Positions 35,278 to 44,131 of a stretch of 64,000 nucleotides of DNA are shown in pieces (the stretch's first letter is position 1; each line of letters opens with the position of its first letter). The notes beneath the pieces were generated by a model, which saw only the letters and a list, made by a program, of their open reading frames with translations, was not told where the DNA came from and made no database searches. This DNA is from Planctomycetota bacterium (GTDB taxonomy: Bacteria > Planctomycetota > Phycisphaerae > Phycisphaerales > UBA1924), in NCBI GenBank assembly GCA_018242625.1, contig JAFEBO010000008.1, forward strand, positions 310,001 to 374,000. Reading direction: 5' to 3'. Position numbers and translations under genes: made by a program.

Positions 35278-38200
35278 TCAAACTCCGATGGCCGCCGCGT
35301 CCCTGTCCGAGAGCAGGCCGCCGTCGGACCGCTGTTTCACCGTACCGTCCCGCTTCCACGAACGCTCGCAGCGAGGCTCGCTCCGGAGATCCTGCACCGC
35401 GGTTGCTTTGGCGGCAGCGTCCACGCGGACCCGGCTGACGCCCAAAAGGTCGGCGATATCGGCCGGGCTGAATGCCGCCAGCACTCCGTCAGGGTCCGGA
35501 ATCGTCAGGCCCATGTCGAGCGGGTTCTCGACGCCGAGCTCCGCCTTGGCCTTTTCCATCGCGTGCGTAGCGGCGGCCCGTGCCTCCATCACCTTGTACC
35601 AGTGCTCGTGCGACTTCACTCCGGTGGCCGGCAGAGTCTCCAGCAGGTGAACACAGGCCTCATCGCCCTTCGCGCCGACAAGCGTCCGATACGCCTCGTC
35701 GGCCGTGTGGCACAGGATCGGGGCGAGCAGGCGGCAGAGCCCGTCGGTGACCACGTACATCGTCGCCTGCGTTTCGCGCCGTCTCGCCGAGTCCTTCGCG
35801 TCGCAGTACATCCGATCCTTCACCGCCGCGAGATAGACCGCCGAGAGCGTGTCATTGCAGAAGTCGTAGAGCCTGAGGTGGGCCCCGCGGAAGTCAAACT
35901 GCTCGTACGCCTTGCGGACGTCTGTCGCGAGGGCGTCGAACTGAGAGAGCATCCACGCGTTGAGGGATTCGGGCCGGATCTTCGCGAGAAGGTCCGGTTC
36001 GTGCGTGTAGCCGCTCAGGTTACTGAGCAGGAAACGCAGCGTGTTGCGGACCTTGCGGTAGCTCTCGCCGGCGGCGTTGAAGAACTCCTTGTCGACCTTC
36101 ACGTCGTTCTCGTACGCCAGCGAGCTGACCCACCAGCGAAGAACATCGACCCCGAACTGTTCAAAGAGGTCTTCCACGCTGTCGCCGCTGCTCTTGCTCA
36201 GTTTGCGGCCATCCTTATCCACCATGAACCCATGCGTCAGCACAGTCTTGAACGGCGGCAGCCCGGTGGCGCCCAGCGAGGTCAGCAGCGACACCTGGAA
36301 CCATCCGCGATGCTGGTCCGAGCCTTCCAGGTACAGGTCCGCCGGATGCCCGATCTTGCGCTCACGCAGCACGGCATTCCACGACGAGCCAGATTCGAAC
36401 CAGACGTCGAGGATGTCGTTGCCCTTGCGGAGCTTGTCGCGGTTTCCCGGATTGAGCGCAGCGCGCAGCTCGGGGGGAAGGTGCGGATCGTGCGTTTCGT
36501 CGTATGAAGCGAGGAGTTCAGCCGGGGTCAATTGGAACCACGCGTCCGAGCCCCTGGCCCGGACAACGGCGAGAACCGCCCGCACCATCGCGGCGGTCAT
36601 GACGCTTTTGGCTTCAGATGTCAGAAAGCTCGGAATCCCAAGGCCCCAGGCCCGCTGGCGGCTGATGCACCAGTCCGGACGGGATTCGAGCATCCCACGC
36701 ATCCGGTTGCGGCCCCATTCCGGAACAAACCGGACATCCTGCGCCGTGGTATCGAGCGATGCCTGGCGCAGGGTCTTTTCGGGACCCTGATTTCCAGACG
36801 CAAAGGCGCGATCGACGCCGACGAACCACTGCTCGGTGCAGCGGAAGATGACCGGGGTCTTGCTCCGCCAGTCGTGCGGGTAGCTGTGGGTAAATCGGTG
36901 GCTGAAAAAGAGATGGCCGCTGTCGCGCAGGTGGTCGGCGATCTTCTGATTCGCTTCCCAGATCGATTGGCCGCGGATCCACTGCGGCACTGTTTCGTCA
37001 TATTGACCGTTGTGCGTCACCGGGCAGTAGACCGGAAGGCCCTCGCGCTGGCCGGTCTGGAAGTCTTCCGCACCGTGGCCGGGGGCCGTATGGACAAGGC
37101 CTGTGCCGTCTTCGAGCGTGACATACTCGGCGCCGAGGACCGAATGCACGGCGTCGTTCCTGGCGCCGCGTGCATCGAACGCCTTCGAACCTACGCCCTC
37201 GCCGCGGGCGAGATCAACAAACGGATGGCGGTAGCGCAGGCCGAGCAGTTTCTCGCCCTGCGTGGTCGCGAGCACCACGACTTCTTCGCTCTTTGCCGCC
37301 TTCGTGACCTTGTCGACGGCTTCCTTCGCCATGACGGTGACGTTTCCGTCGACCAGCACGAGCGCGTACTCAAAGTCCGGATTGATCGCGATCGCGAGGT
37401 TGGCGGGAAGCGTCCACGGCGTGGTCGTCCAGATCATGAAACTTGGACGCTGGCCGGGGCGCTTCCCTGGCTCGGCCCTGGTCGATTCCTGGTCATCCGG
37501 GTCGTGGGGGGGCAGGCCAAAGGCGTCGTACACCTTCTCGGGCTCGGCCGCCTCGAAATCGACATAGACCGAGAGGTCCTCGCGGTCCATGTACTCAAGC
37601 TCGGCCTCCGCCAGAGCGGTCTCGTTCGCGATCGACCAGTGCACGGGCTTGAGCGCCCGGTAGACCAGGCCGCGTTCGAGCAGATCAGCCAGCACCTCGA
37701 GCACGCCGGCCTCGTACTCCGGCTTCATCGTCAGATAGGGATTCTGATAGTCCGCCAGGGTCAGCAGACGGGTGAACTGCTGCGTGTGCAGCTTGTGGAA
37801 TTTCTCGGCGTACTTCTGGCATTCGCGGCGCACCGCCATGCGGCGCTGGTCGTCGGTCAGCGTCAGAAGCTTGTCGATCTTCTTGCTCTCGACAAGTTCG
37901 CTCATCACCTTGTGCTCGATGGGCAGGCCGTGGCAGTCCCAGCCGGGCACATACGGGCAATCGAAACCCGCCATGCCCTTTGAACGCACGACCATGTCCT
38001 TGAGCACCTTGTTCATGAGGTGCCCGAGGTGGATCGAGCCGTTGGCGTAGGGGGGGCCGTCGTGGAAATTGAAGACCGGCTTGCCCTTGCGCCCCTCGCG
38101 CAGCTTTCCGTAAAGACCAATCTTCTCCCATCGCTTGATCGAAGCAGGTTCGTTCTGCACCAGGTTTGCCTTCATGGGGAAGGCGGTCTGCGGCAGATTC

Positions 38201-38292
38201 AGCGTGGCTCTGTAGCGGCTTTTTTCCTCGCCCCTGGCGGATTCGCCCTGGGGCTTGCCGGCGGCGGGACTCGAAGGAGTGGGGGCGTTCAT
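35278..38292 (-). CDS. ileS: Isoleucyl-tRNA synthetase
   Basis: Class Ia synthetase of 1004 residues that charges tRNA-Ile and edits misactivated valine. The ATP-binding HIGH motif appears as PPYANGSIHLGHL, KMSKS as RKLSKSSGD. The CP1 editing domain includes the TTPWTLPANLAI and GTGLVHTAPGHGAEDF segments, and the DWCISRQRAWGLGIP motif is present. The C-terminal zinc-binding segment, normally with CxxC twice, is changed to CERSWKR ... LLSDRDAAAIG, so only one of four Cys remains. AGGAAGAAG eight bases before the ATG is a good ribosome-binding site. Downstream on the same strand is the histidine kinase gene. Confidence 0.97.
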   Translation of the reverse strand: MNAPTPSSPAAGKPQGESARGEEKSRYRATLNLPQTAFPMKANLVQNEPASIKRWEKIGLYGKLREGRKGKPVFNFHDGPPYANGSIHLGHLMNKVLKDMVVRSKGMAGFDCPYVPGWDCHGLPIEHKVMSELVESKKIDKLLTLTDDQRRMAVRRECQKYAEKFHKLHTQQFTRLLTLADYQNPYLTMKPEYEAGVLEVLADLLERGLVYRALKPVHWSIANETALAEAELEYMDREDLSVYVDFEAAEPEKVYDAFGLPPHDPDDQESTRAEPGKRPGQRPSFMIWTTTPWTLPANLAIAINPDFEYALVLVDGNVTVMAKEAVDKVTKAAKSEEVVVLATTQGEKLLGLRYRHPFVDLARGEGVGSKAFDARGARNDAVHSVLGAEYVTLEDGTGLVHTAPGHGAEDFQTGQREGLPVYCPVTHNGQYDETVPQWIRGQSIWEANQKIADHLRDSGHLFFSHRFTHSYPHDWRSKTPVIFRCTEQWFVGVDRAFASGNQGPEKTLRQASLDTTAQDVRFVPEWGRNRMRGMLESRPDWCISRQRAWGLGIPSFLTSEAKSVMTAAMVRAVLAVVRARGSDAWFQLTPAELLASYDETHDPHLPPELRAALNPGNRDKLRKGNDILDVWFESGSSWNAVLRERKIGHPADLYLEGSDQHRGWFQVSLLTSLGATGLPPFKTVLTHGFMVDKDGRKLSKSSGDSVEDLFEQFGVDVLRWWVSSLAYENDVKVDKEFFNAAGESYRKVRNTLRFLLSNLSGYTHEPDLLAKIRPESLNAWMLSQFDALATDVRKAYEQFDFRGAHLRLYDFCNDTLSAVYLAAVKDRMYCDAKDSARRRETQATMYVVTDGLCRLLAPILCHTADEAYRTLVGAKGDEACVHLLETLPATGVKSHEHWYKVMEARAAATHAMEKAKAELGVENPLDMGLTIPDPDGVLAAFSPADIADLLGVSRVRVDAAAKATAVQDLRSEPRCERSWKRDGTVKQRSDGGLLSDRDAAAIGV

Positions 38293-38570
38293 GAATCAGG
38301 CTTCTTCCTGCACGCCGGTTCATGGGGCGTGCGAATCGTGTGGGAAAATAGTATGAAACGCGGCAGTCCGATCCGCGGAGCCCCGAGAAGGATGTGTTGC
38401 AGAAAGTCCCGTGCTGACCGCGCGGAAGCCTCAGGCACAGCCCTCATCGGGGCCGGCTAATTCGACGGATTGAAAGCAGTTCGGGCTTCACATTTCAATT
38501 GTTGTACGGGGAGAATTGAAAGGCAAACACGCTCGAAACGCTCCGCGCCCGCTTCCCCGCGCCCGATCTC
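38293..38570. promoter_or_regulatory. ileS upstream region with ATTGAAA boxes
   Basis: A 278-base gap between the hypothetical gene at 38571 and ileS, both on the minus strand. ATTGAAA occurs at 38469-38475 and 38515-38521, and once inverted (TTTCAAT, 38493-38499). The last two form an eight-base inverted repeat TTTCAATT/AATTGAAA. It is AT-rich compared with the surroundings and may be an operator or promoter. No T-box is recognised. Confidence 0.35.
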
Positions 38571-39167
38571 TCAGAGAAGTTCAAAGATCGACTGCGTCCG
38601 CACCACCATGCCGCCGGTGGCGACAAGGTGAAAACTCTGGGCGTGGATCTGCTTGCCGTGACGCTGCATGTCCACGGCGCTCAGGCACCGGCCCGTCGCG
38701 TCGGTCCATTCGTAGGTGAGCGAGCCTTCGAGTTTGATGTGCTCACGCATCTCTTCCAGGGTCGCGTCATAAAGCGTTTCGGAGAGCGTTTCGGTCTGGA
38801 TGCTGTGGATGTAGTTCACGCCCGCGGCCTCAAAGCTCCGCTCGTAATCGTGCTCGCTGGCGCACTGGAAAGCGTGGATGCCGCCCTCGGGAACTGAATG
38901 CTCCTGATCCCGAACCAGTTCGCACACGACGCTTGTGCCCGATTGCAGGCGGAGAACGTGCCCTCCCGGAAGAAGCCAGGCTTCCAGGTCAAGCCCGACG
39001 TGCTTGAGCACGCGCCGGTTTTTGAGGGGGAAGAGTTCTGGGTGCAGAGCCCGGTTGTAAACGGTCAGAGAAAATGCCTGGAGACCGTGGAGTTTTGGCT
39101 GGAGGTTCATTTGGGTGTTTTCGCGCTGTTCTGGAATGGGAGCCGCCCGGACTTCAAACCAATCCAT
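38571..39167 (-). CDS. Hypothetical protein, 198 residues
   Basis: A soluble protein not assigned to a family with confidence. The recognisable core begins at LQAFSLTVYNRALHPELF and includes LDLEAWLLPGGHVLRLQSG and CELVRDQEHSVPEGG. A C-terminal region follows with a SxTYEWTDATGRCLSAVDMQRHGKQIHAQSFHLV stretch, consistent with a small alpha/beta domain. No signal peptide. The ATG at 39167 has no ribosome-binding site, and the ATG at 39110 (MNLQPKLHG) is just before the core, so the shorter form is possible. Divergent from the helical-repeat gene. Confidence 0.6.
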   Translation of the reverse strand: MDWFEVRAAPIPEQRENTQMNLQPKLHGLQAFSLTVYNRALHPELFPLKNRRVLKHVGLDLEAWLLPGGHVLRLQSGTSVVCELVRDQEHSVPEGGIHAFQCASEHDYERSFEAAGVNYIHSIQTETLSETLYDATLEEMREHIKLEGSLTYEWTDATGRCLSAVDMQRHGKQIHAQSFHLVATGGMVVRTQSIFELL

Positions 39168-39329
39168 CGACGCAGGCCGATCAAATCAATCAGCTCGCAC
39201 TTTTGTTAAGATTCCTTCACAAAATGCACCTAGCACTAAAGAACTCGTTCCCTGTATCTTGGCGGCCGTGCCCAATCCGATACTAGATCTTGTGTGGTTG
39301 CTCGGACCCGCTTCCGAACAATTCCCGCA

Positions 39330-41486
39330 ATGTCTTCGAGTTTAGAGCCCTTGTCAAGCCCTTTTACGCAATTCCCGGCACCTCTCGCGCAACTCCAGCG
39401 TCTGCCTGCCTCTGCGCGAATCGCTCTGCTGTCAGAGGGTCTGGCGGTCGCTTCCCCGGACGAGGCTCTTCCGCTTGGCCTTGCCCTTCTCGAAATTGCC
39501 TCGGAATGTTCGAGCCCCGGCTCATCCGGATCGCGCCTGTTTCAAATTCTCAGCGCCGTTTCCCGGTTTTTTCAGGGACAGCCTGAGCAGGCAGCGCTCG
39601 GCGCGCTGACAGAACTTGCCCGTCGGTGGCCCAAACTTCCGCCGGAAGTCCGCCAGTTGGCCGCCGCCACGGGGAGGGGGCGCTGGAATTCGGTGCTCGG
39701 TCCCTTGGCGACCAGCCAGGAGGCCGGCACCCGTCTGGCCGTCGCGGAATTGGCGGGCGGCGGTTGCGATTCGACCCTTGCCGCCGTCGCGGTTGAACTG
39801 CTCAGCGATCGGGATGAATTGGTGGCAGCAGCGTCCGAACAGGCCCTGCTCCGGCTGGCGCTTCTGGGCGCTGATCCGGAGTCCGCCTCCCTCGCGGACC
39901 ATCCCACGCTCGGGGATCACGAGTGGGCGGGCAAGGCCCGTGTGGCCTGGACCGAGGCCGACCACGATCGCGTCCGATCTCAGGTTGCCTCGGCCGTTCG
40001 CCTGCTCACCGAGCACCGTCGGGATCGGGTCCTGCTCGCGGCACTCATGCTATTGGACCCGGGCCGGTCGGGCCCGGGGACCCCGCTGGGGTCATGGCTC
40101 CGAGATCGGGAGCAGTCCTCTCACTCATTCCTGCGGGGCTTCCTGAGGCGGGACGATTCTCCTCTCTCCCGCCTTCGGGCCTGGCAGTGGCTCGGAACCA
40201 CTGCTGTCTCTGGAGCCGCGATCGACCGGCTGCTCAACGCCAGAGCTTTGGACGAACATGAAGCCGTTCTCGCTCAATGGCACCTTGCCGCCAACCCCGC
40301 CCGGTTGTGGCGCCTGAAACGCAACGAAGCGCCAGGCCGTCGGCTGGCCCAGTCCGAGCTCTTTCCGCCCGTCGAAATTGCAGAACGCCTGAGCGAGGAA
40401 GCCCGCCGAGGTGTGGCGGGTGTGGCGGAGTTGTCCAGGCTCCCCGCCGACAGACGAGATGCCCTTTGCGAGTCGCTCCTGGCAGACCAAAGCCGGAGAG
40501 TTCGCCACGGAGCAACCCGGGCGTGTTCAAGCCGGCTTCTGGCAGATTTCTGCTTTGATCCCGACCCGGACGTGGCACGGTCGGCGACGATCCGGTGCTC
40601 GCTCGCCGCCGTTGCCGATGCCCACGCGGCGCCGGGATCGGAGCGAATGGAACTCGAGCGGAAGCGGCTGGTTCCGCTCGCCCGCTCGCCTCACGCCGCC
40701 GTCCGCGCGATGGCCCTCCAGGATCAGGAAGAGCTCTGTGCGGCGAAGGCATACACGGCCCGTGCGCGAATCGCGTTCCGTCGGGCGGCCGCCGCCGACC
40801 AGGGGTGGGTGCTCGAGCGGCTTCGGGAACTGCTGGCGGGAAATGAAGAAGACCGGTCCCTCTCGCTCGCTCTGGCGCGCGGACTCGGGCTGCTCTCGCG
40901 ATTGAAAGAGCCGCTGGTGAGCTCGGTGCGACATCTGCTCGAACGGCGCGCCGATCCGGATGTCCCCGCACGAGGATTGGCAACGGCGGTGACGGCGCTT
41001 GCCGAGATCCAAGGTGAAGAGGTCCGAGACCTGCTCGATCACGCTGCGGAATCGAACGATCCTCGGGTGCGTGCGAATGCCATCGATTCGATGGTGAGGC
41101 GGGTGCGAAACGGCGCGGAAACGGACTCGGAACCGACGCAGCGCCTGCTCATCGAGTTCAAGGAAGACCAGTGGCACCGCATCCGCGGCTCGGCGGTGCG
41201 GGGCCTCGCGGTGCTCGGCGAAAAGGGCGCGACGGATGCCGCGGCCATGGCCGGAGAGCAGGTCCTTCGGATGCTCGAAGATGCAAGGCCGATGCACCGG
41301 CTCGCCGGCGCCTGGGTCGCCGACCGCACTCTTCCTGGGCGCGACCATCGCGAACTCAAGCTCTGGCCCGCGCTCGTTGCCCGATTGAGGAGTCTTGCGG
41401 TCACGGATCTTGAGTCACGCGTACGCGCCCGTGCAAAGCTGGCCCTGGCAAGAGTGGGGGAAGAGCCGGTCGGAGTTTCGCAATGA
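39330..41486 (+). CDS. Helical-repeat (HEAT-like) protein
   Basis: A 718-residue protein without signal peptide or membrane segments. It is built from many helix pairs of 30-40 residues, with patterns such as GTRLAVAELAGGGCDSTLAAVAVELLSDRDELVAAASEQALLRLALLG, VRHGATRACSSRLL, ARGLATAVTALAEIQGEEVRDLLDHAAESNDPRVRANAIDSMV and IRGSAVRGLAVLGEKG, all typical of HEAT/armadillo solenoids that act as protein-binding scaffolds. The partner is unknown. Its stop overlaps the start of a small membrane protein gene (ATGA), so the two are translationally coupled. ATG at 39330 chosen as the first before the structured part. Confidence 0.75.
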   Translation: MSSSLEPLSSPFTQFPAPLAQLQRLPASARIALLSEGLAVASPDEALPLGLALLEIASECSSPGSSGSRLFQILSAVSRFFQGQPEQAALGALTELARRWPKLPPEVRQLAAATGRGRWNSVLGPLATSQEAGTRLAVAELAGGGCDSTLAAVAVELLSDRDELVAAASEQALLRLALLGADPESASLADHPTLGDHEWAGKARVAWTEADHDRVRSQVASAVRLLTEHRRDRVLLAALMLLDPGRSGPGTPLGSWLRDREQSSHSFLRGFLRRDDSPLSRLRAWQWLGTTAVSGAAIDRLLNARALDEHEAVLAQWHLAANPARLWRLKRNEAPGRRLAQSELFPPVEIAERLSEEARRGVAGVAELSRLPADRRDALCESLLADQSRRVRHGATRACSSRLLADFCFDPDPDVARSATIRCSLAAVADAHAAPGSERMELERKRLVPLARSPHAAVRAMALQDQEELCAAKAYTARARIAFRRAAAADQGWVLERLRELLAGNEEDRSLSLALARGLGLLSRLKEPLVSSVRHLLERRADPDVPARGLATAVTALAEIQGEEVRDLLDHAAESNDPRVRANAIDSMVRRVRNGAETDSEPTQRLLIEFKEDQWHRIRGSAVRGLAVLGEKGATDAAAMAGEQVLRMLEDARPMHRLAGAWVADRTLPGRDHRELKLWPALVARLRSLAVTDLESRVRARAKLALARVGEEPVGVSQ

Positions 41487-41899
41487 GCCCGGAGAGTGCC
41501 ATGATCTCAATAACCCTCGCGTCATCTCCGTTCCAGCTCGTGACAGAGAGCACCCAAACGGCGCCCGCTGTTTCGACCCTTCCGGGGTCCGGGTCGTGGC
41601 TCTGGCCCGCCGTCGCTCTCATTTTCATTGCCGTCGCAGGATTTTTTCTCGTCGTGAGGCGGCGTCGCGCCAGCGCCGATCCGCTTGGCTACGGGACCCG
41701 ACGCCTCTGTGCGCTGCTGCGCCTTTCCCGCGGCGAGCAGCGCGTTCTGGAGTCGCTCGCCCGGGCCCACGGTGTCGCGACGCCCGGCGGACTTTTGCTG
41801 TCCCGTTCGGCAATGGAGACTTCCGCCGCCCTCCTCAGAAGCTCCGCATCCCCCGCCGAACGGGCGGCCACAGAGCGTCTGTTCGCAAAGATCAGGTAG
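41483..41899 (+). CDS. Small single-pass membrane protein coupled to the helical-repeat gene
   Basis: A 138-residue protein. A short N-terminal exported segment (about 35 residues) is followed by one membrane helix (WLWPAVALIFIAVAGFFLVV) and RRRR, which fixes the tail in the cytoplasm. The soluble helical tail contains LCALLRLSRGEQRVLESLARAHGVATPGGLLLSRSAM. No family recognised. The 4-base overlap with the upstream gene suggests equimolar production and a complex of the helical-repeat protein with this anchor. The 3' end overlaps the convergent hydrolase gene by 8 bases. Confidence 0.65.
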   Translation: MSPESAMISITLASSPFQLVTESTQTAPAVSTLPGSGSWLWPAVALIFIAVAGFFLVVRRRRASADPLGYGTRRLCALLRLSRGEQRVLESLARAHGVATPGGLLLSRSAMETSAALLRSSASPAERAATERLFAKIR

Positions 41900-42695
41900 T
41901 CGGCAGCGGCGCCGGCGCGCCCAGCGGTTTTTCGCCGCGCAGCCGCAGCGCGATATCCAGCGCAATCGCGGGGTGCATGGAAATGGTGGTGTGCGCAAAG
42001 CGGCGTGTGCCCCGGATCCAGATCGGGTGCGCGCCCTCGGGAGCGCAGTTTTCTGGGCCAACGGTGATGTCGTTGAGCGTGGCGTAGGGAATCAGTTCGA
42101 AATCATCGATCCGGTTCCACTCCGCCAGCCGAGAGAGGAAGGCCGAGCCTCTCCGCATGTCGCTCGCCGCCCTGTCGATATGGATCCTGTCCGCGAGATT
42201 GGCGCCGGTGTGCGGCGAGGCGATCGTGAAGAGCCGCCTGATATTGATCCGGGGCACGCCGGCTGAGCGAGGGCGGCTGCGGGATGCGCTGAGGCGGCCG
42301 AGGATTCCGCCCATGCTTATGCCGATGACATCAACGGCCGAAGTCTGCCCGGGGTCTGTCGGATCCACGCCGAATTCAGCGCCAATCTTCCGCGCCAGGC
42401 GGTTGACGAGCGGCTCCATGTCGCCCGCGTGCGGATACGCGAACATGCGGACGTCATCCAGCGATCCGCTTGTGAGCATCGCGACGCGGCCCGCGAGCTG
42501 CCCGCTGAACATGCCCGGAACGCGATAACCGCTGAAAACAATCACGGGCCGTTCGAGCGGCCGGGGATCCGCCCGCAGTTTTACCGCGAGCTGCACGCAC
42601 TGCGCCGACGCCGCCGGGAAGTGCGGATTCTCCGGGCCCATGTTGTATTGGCACGCCGCCGCAAACGGCCAGCACAACGCCTGCGAGCCCCTCAT
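41892..42695 (-). CDS. Alpha/beta hydrolase (lipase-like)
   Basis: A 267-residue cytoplasmic alpha/beta hydrolase. After strand PVIVFSGYR come a loop domain and DVIGISMGGILGR, the nucleophile elbow with Ser in GISMG. The RRLFTIASPHTGANLAD stretch is typical of the lipase-like PGAP1/triacylglycerol-lipase group, and the catalytic His is probably in RRFAHTTISMHP. Substrate unknown. The ATG at 42695 is used; a GTG 15 bases upstream in frame is possible. It follows ispG in the same direction with 76 bases between. Confidence 0.7.
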   Translation of the reverse strand: MRGSQALCWPFAAACQYNMGPENPHFPAASAQCVQLAVKLRADPRPLERPVIVFSGYRVPGMFSGQLAGRVAMLTSGSLDDVRMFAYPHAGDMEPLVNRLARKIGAEFGVDPTDPGQTSAVDVIGISMGGILGRLSASRSRPRSAGVPRINIRRLFTIASPHTGANLADRIHIDRAASDMRRGSAFLSRLAEWNRIDDFELIPYATLNDITVGPENCAPEGAHPIWIRGTRRFAHTTISMHPAIALDIALRLRGEKPLGAPAPLPTT

Positions 42696-42771
42696 GCGAC
42701 AGCGCTGCACGAGGCGATGGACGGCGCCGCGGGGAGTGGAAGCGTGAGGGATCAGGGCGGGCACCTGCCGA

Positions 42772-44082
42772 TCAGGTTCTCTGGACTGTGAGCGTCGCGG
42801 GGGTGGCGGAACGTTCGCCATGGATCTTTGCGGCGGCCATCTTCTCCCAGCCGCTCCCCAGCTGTCCCAGCGGATCGGGCGGCGCGATCTCGACTTTCTT
42901 TTCGCCGAGCTTGGCCTCGCCCCGTCTGACCCTGTCCTGGAATTGCAGGCATTCGGTGAGCAGCCTTCCCAGAATCTCTTCTTCGGAAACGTTGGCGACT
43001 CTTTCACCCTGCACATAAATGATGCCGCGACGATCGCCGGCGAAGACCGCGACGTCGGCCCCCTCGGCCTCGCCCGGGCCGTTGACGATGCAGCCCATGA
43101 CGGCGACTTTCATCGGGACCGTGACCTTTTCCGCCAACGCCTTTCGGACATCCTGGATGAGGGTGAAGAGATCCACCTGGATGCGCCCGCATGTAGGGCA
43201 CGCGATCAGATCGACACCCACTCGTTCCTTGAGTCCCAGGCAGTACAGCAGTTCGAGGCCGTCCTGTACTTCGTAAATCGGGTCGTTTGCGTACGAGATG
43301 CGGATGGTGTCGCCGATGCCGTTCAGCAGCAGGCCGCCCAGCGCGACGACCGAGCGGATGGTGCCGGTTTCCTTCGGCCCCGCGTGGGTGACGCCCAGGT
43401 GCAGCGGGTGATCAAAGCGCTTGGAGATTTCGGTGTAGGCGTCGATGACGAGCGAGCAGTCCATCGACTTGGCGCTGATGGCGATGTCGTAGAAGTCCTG
43501 TTCGTAGAAGATGTCGAGGTATTCCTCGAGCTTGGCGATCATGATCGCCAGGAGATAGCCGTGCTTGTGCTGGCTGAAGACGGCTCCGAGTTCCTTTTGA
43601 CGCTTCTGCTTGTCCTTGCGCTCGATGATCGAGCCCTCGTTGACGCCGACCCGTATGGGGAGGTTGCGGGCCTTGCAGGCCTGGATGACGTCGATCACCT
43701 GCTTGCGGTCATTGATGTTGCCGGGGTTCAGGCGGATCTTGTGCACGCCGGATTCGACGGCTTCGAGGGCCCGCTGGAAATGGAAATGCACGTCGGCGAC
43801 GATCGGCACGTTCACCTGCGGGATGATGTGCCTGAGCGCCTCGGTGTCCTTTTTTTCGGGGACCGCGACACGCACGATTTGGGCCCCGGCGCTCGAAAGC
43901 TTCTGGATCTCCGCGACGCACTTATCGACCTCGTGCGTGTAGCCGGAGGTCATCGTCTGCACGCTGACCGGCGCCGGCATGGTGGGGGTGCCGTCGCGGT
44001 TCGGGATACCGCCGCCGATCTTGATGAAGCCGACGCGGGAGTCTCCGATTGTGATCTGGCGGGTGGGGCGGCGTGGTTGCAT
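42772..44082 (-). CDS. ispG: 4-hydroxy-3-methylbut-2-en-1-yl diphosphate synthase
   Basis: [4Fe-4S] enzyme of 436 residues that catalyses the penultimate step of the MEP isoprenoid pathway. The N-terminal TIM barrel has VSVQTMTSGYTHEVD, IVRVAVPE, PIVADVHFHF, IRLNPGNI and RVGVNEGS. The C-terminal cluster domain has CPTCGR with two cluster Cys, and MGCIVNGPGEAEGAD with the third Cys and the conserved NGPGE. Family length is right for the two-domain type. TAAACT on the minus strand ends nine bases before the ATG, so the leader is only a few bases. No other MEP genes are adjacent. Confidence 0.96.
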   Translation of the reverse strand: MQPRRPTRQITIGDSRVGFIKIGGGIPNRDGTPTMPAPVSVQTMTSGYTHEVDKCVAEIQKLSSAGAQIVRVAVPEKKDTEALRHIIPQVNVPIVADVHFHFQRALEAVESGVHKIRLNPGNINDRKQVIDVIQACKARNLPIRVGVNEGSIIERKDKQKRQKELGAVFSQHKHGYLLAIMIAKLEEYLDIFYEQDFYDIAISAKSMDCSLVIDAYTEISKRFDHPLHLGVTHAGPKETGTIRSVVALGGLLLNGIGDTIRISYANDPIYEVQDGLELLYCLGLKERVGVDLIACPTCGRIQVDLFTLIQDVRKALAEKVTVPMKVAVMGCIVNGPGEAEGADVAVFAGDRRGIIYVQGERVANVSEEEILGRLLTECLQFQDRVRRGEAKLGEKKVEIAPPDPLGQLGSGWEKMAAAKIHGERSATPATLTVQRT

Positions 44083-44131
44083 GGGTGGAGAAGTTTACGT
44101 TGGCGAACGGGAAAAGATCGCGGGCCGGTCG

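Noticed and set aside
34249..37983. Two long plus-strand open frames opposite the kinase and ileS genes
   Set aside because: The real genes on the minus strand have complete motifs; the plus frames show only Arg/His/Val-rich shadow sequence.
39241..39250. GAAC-TC-GTTC as a LexA/SOS box
   Set aside because: The half-site spacing is two bases, not the four of the known GAACN4GTTC box, and no DNA-damage gene follows.
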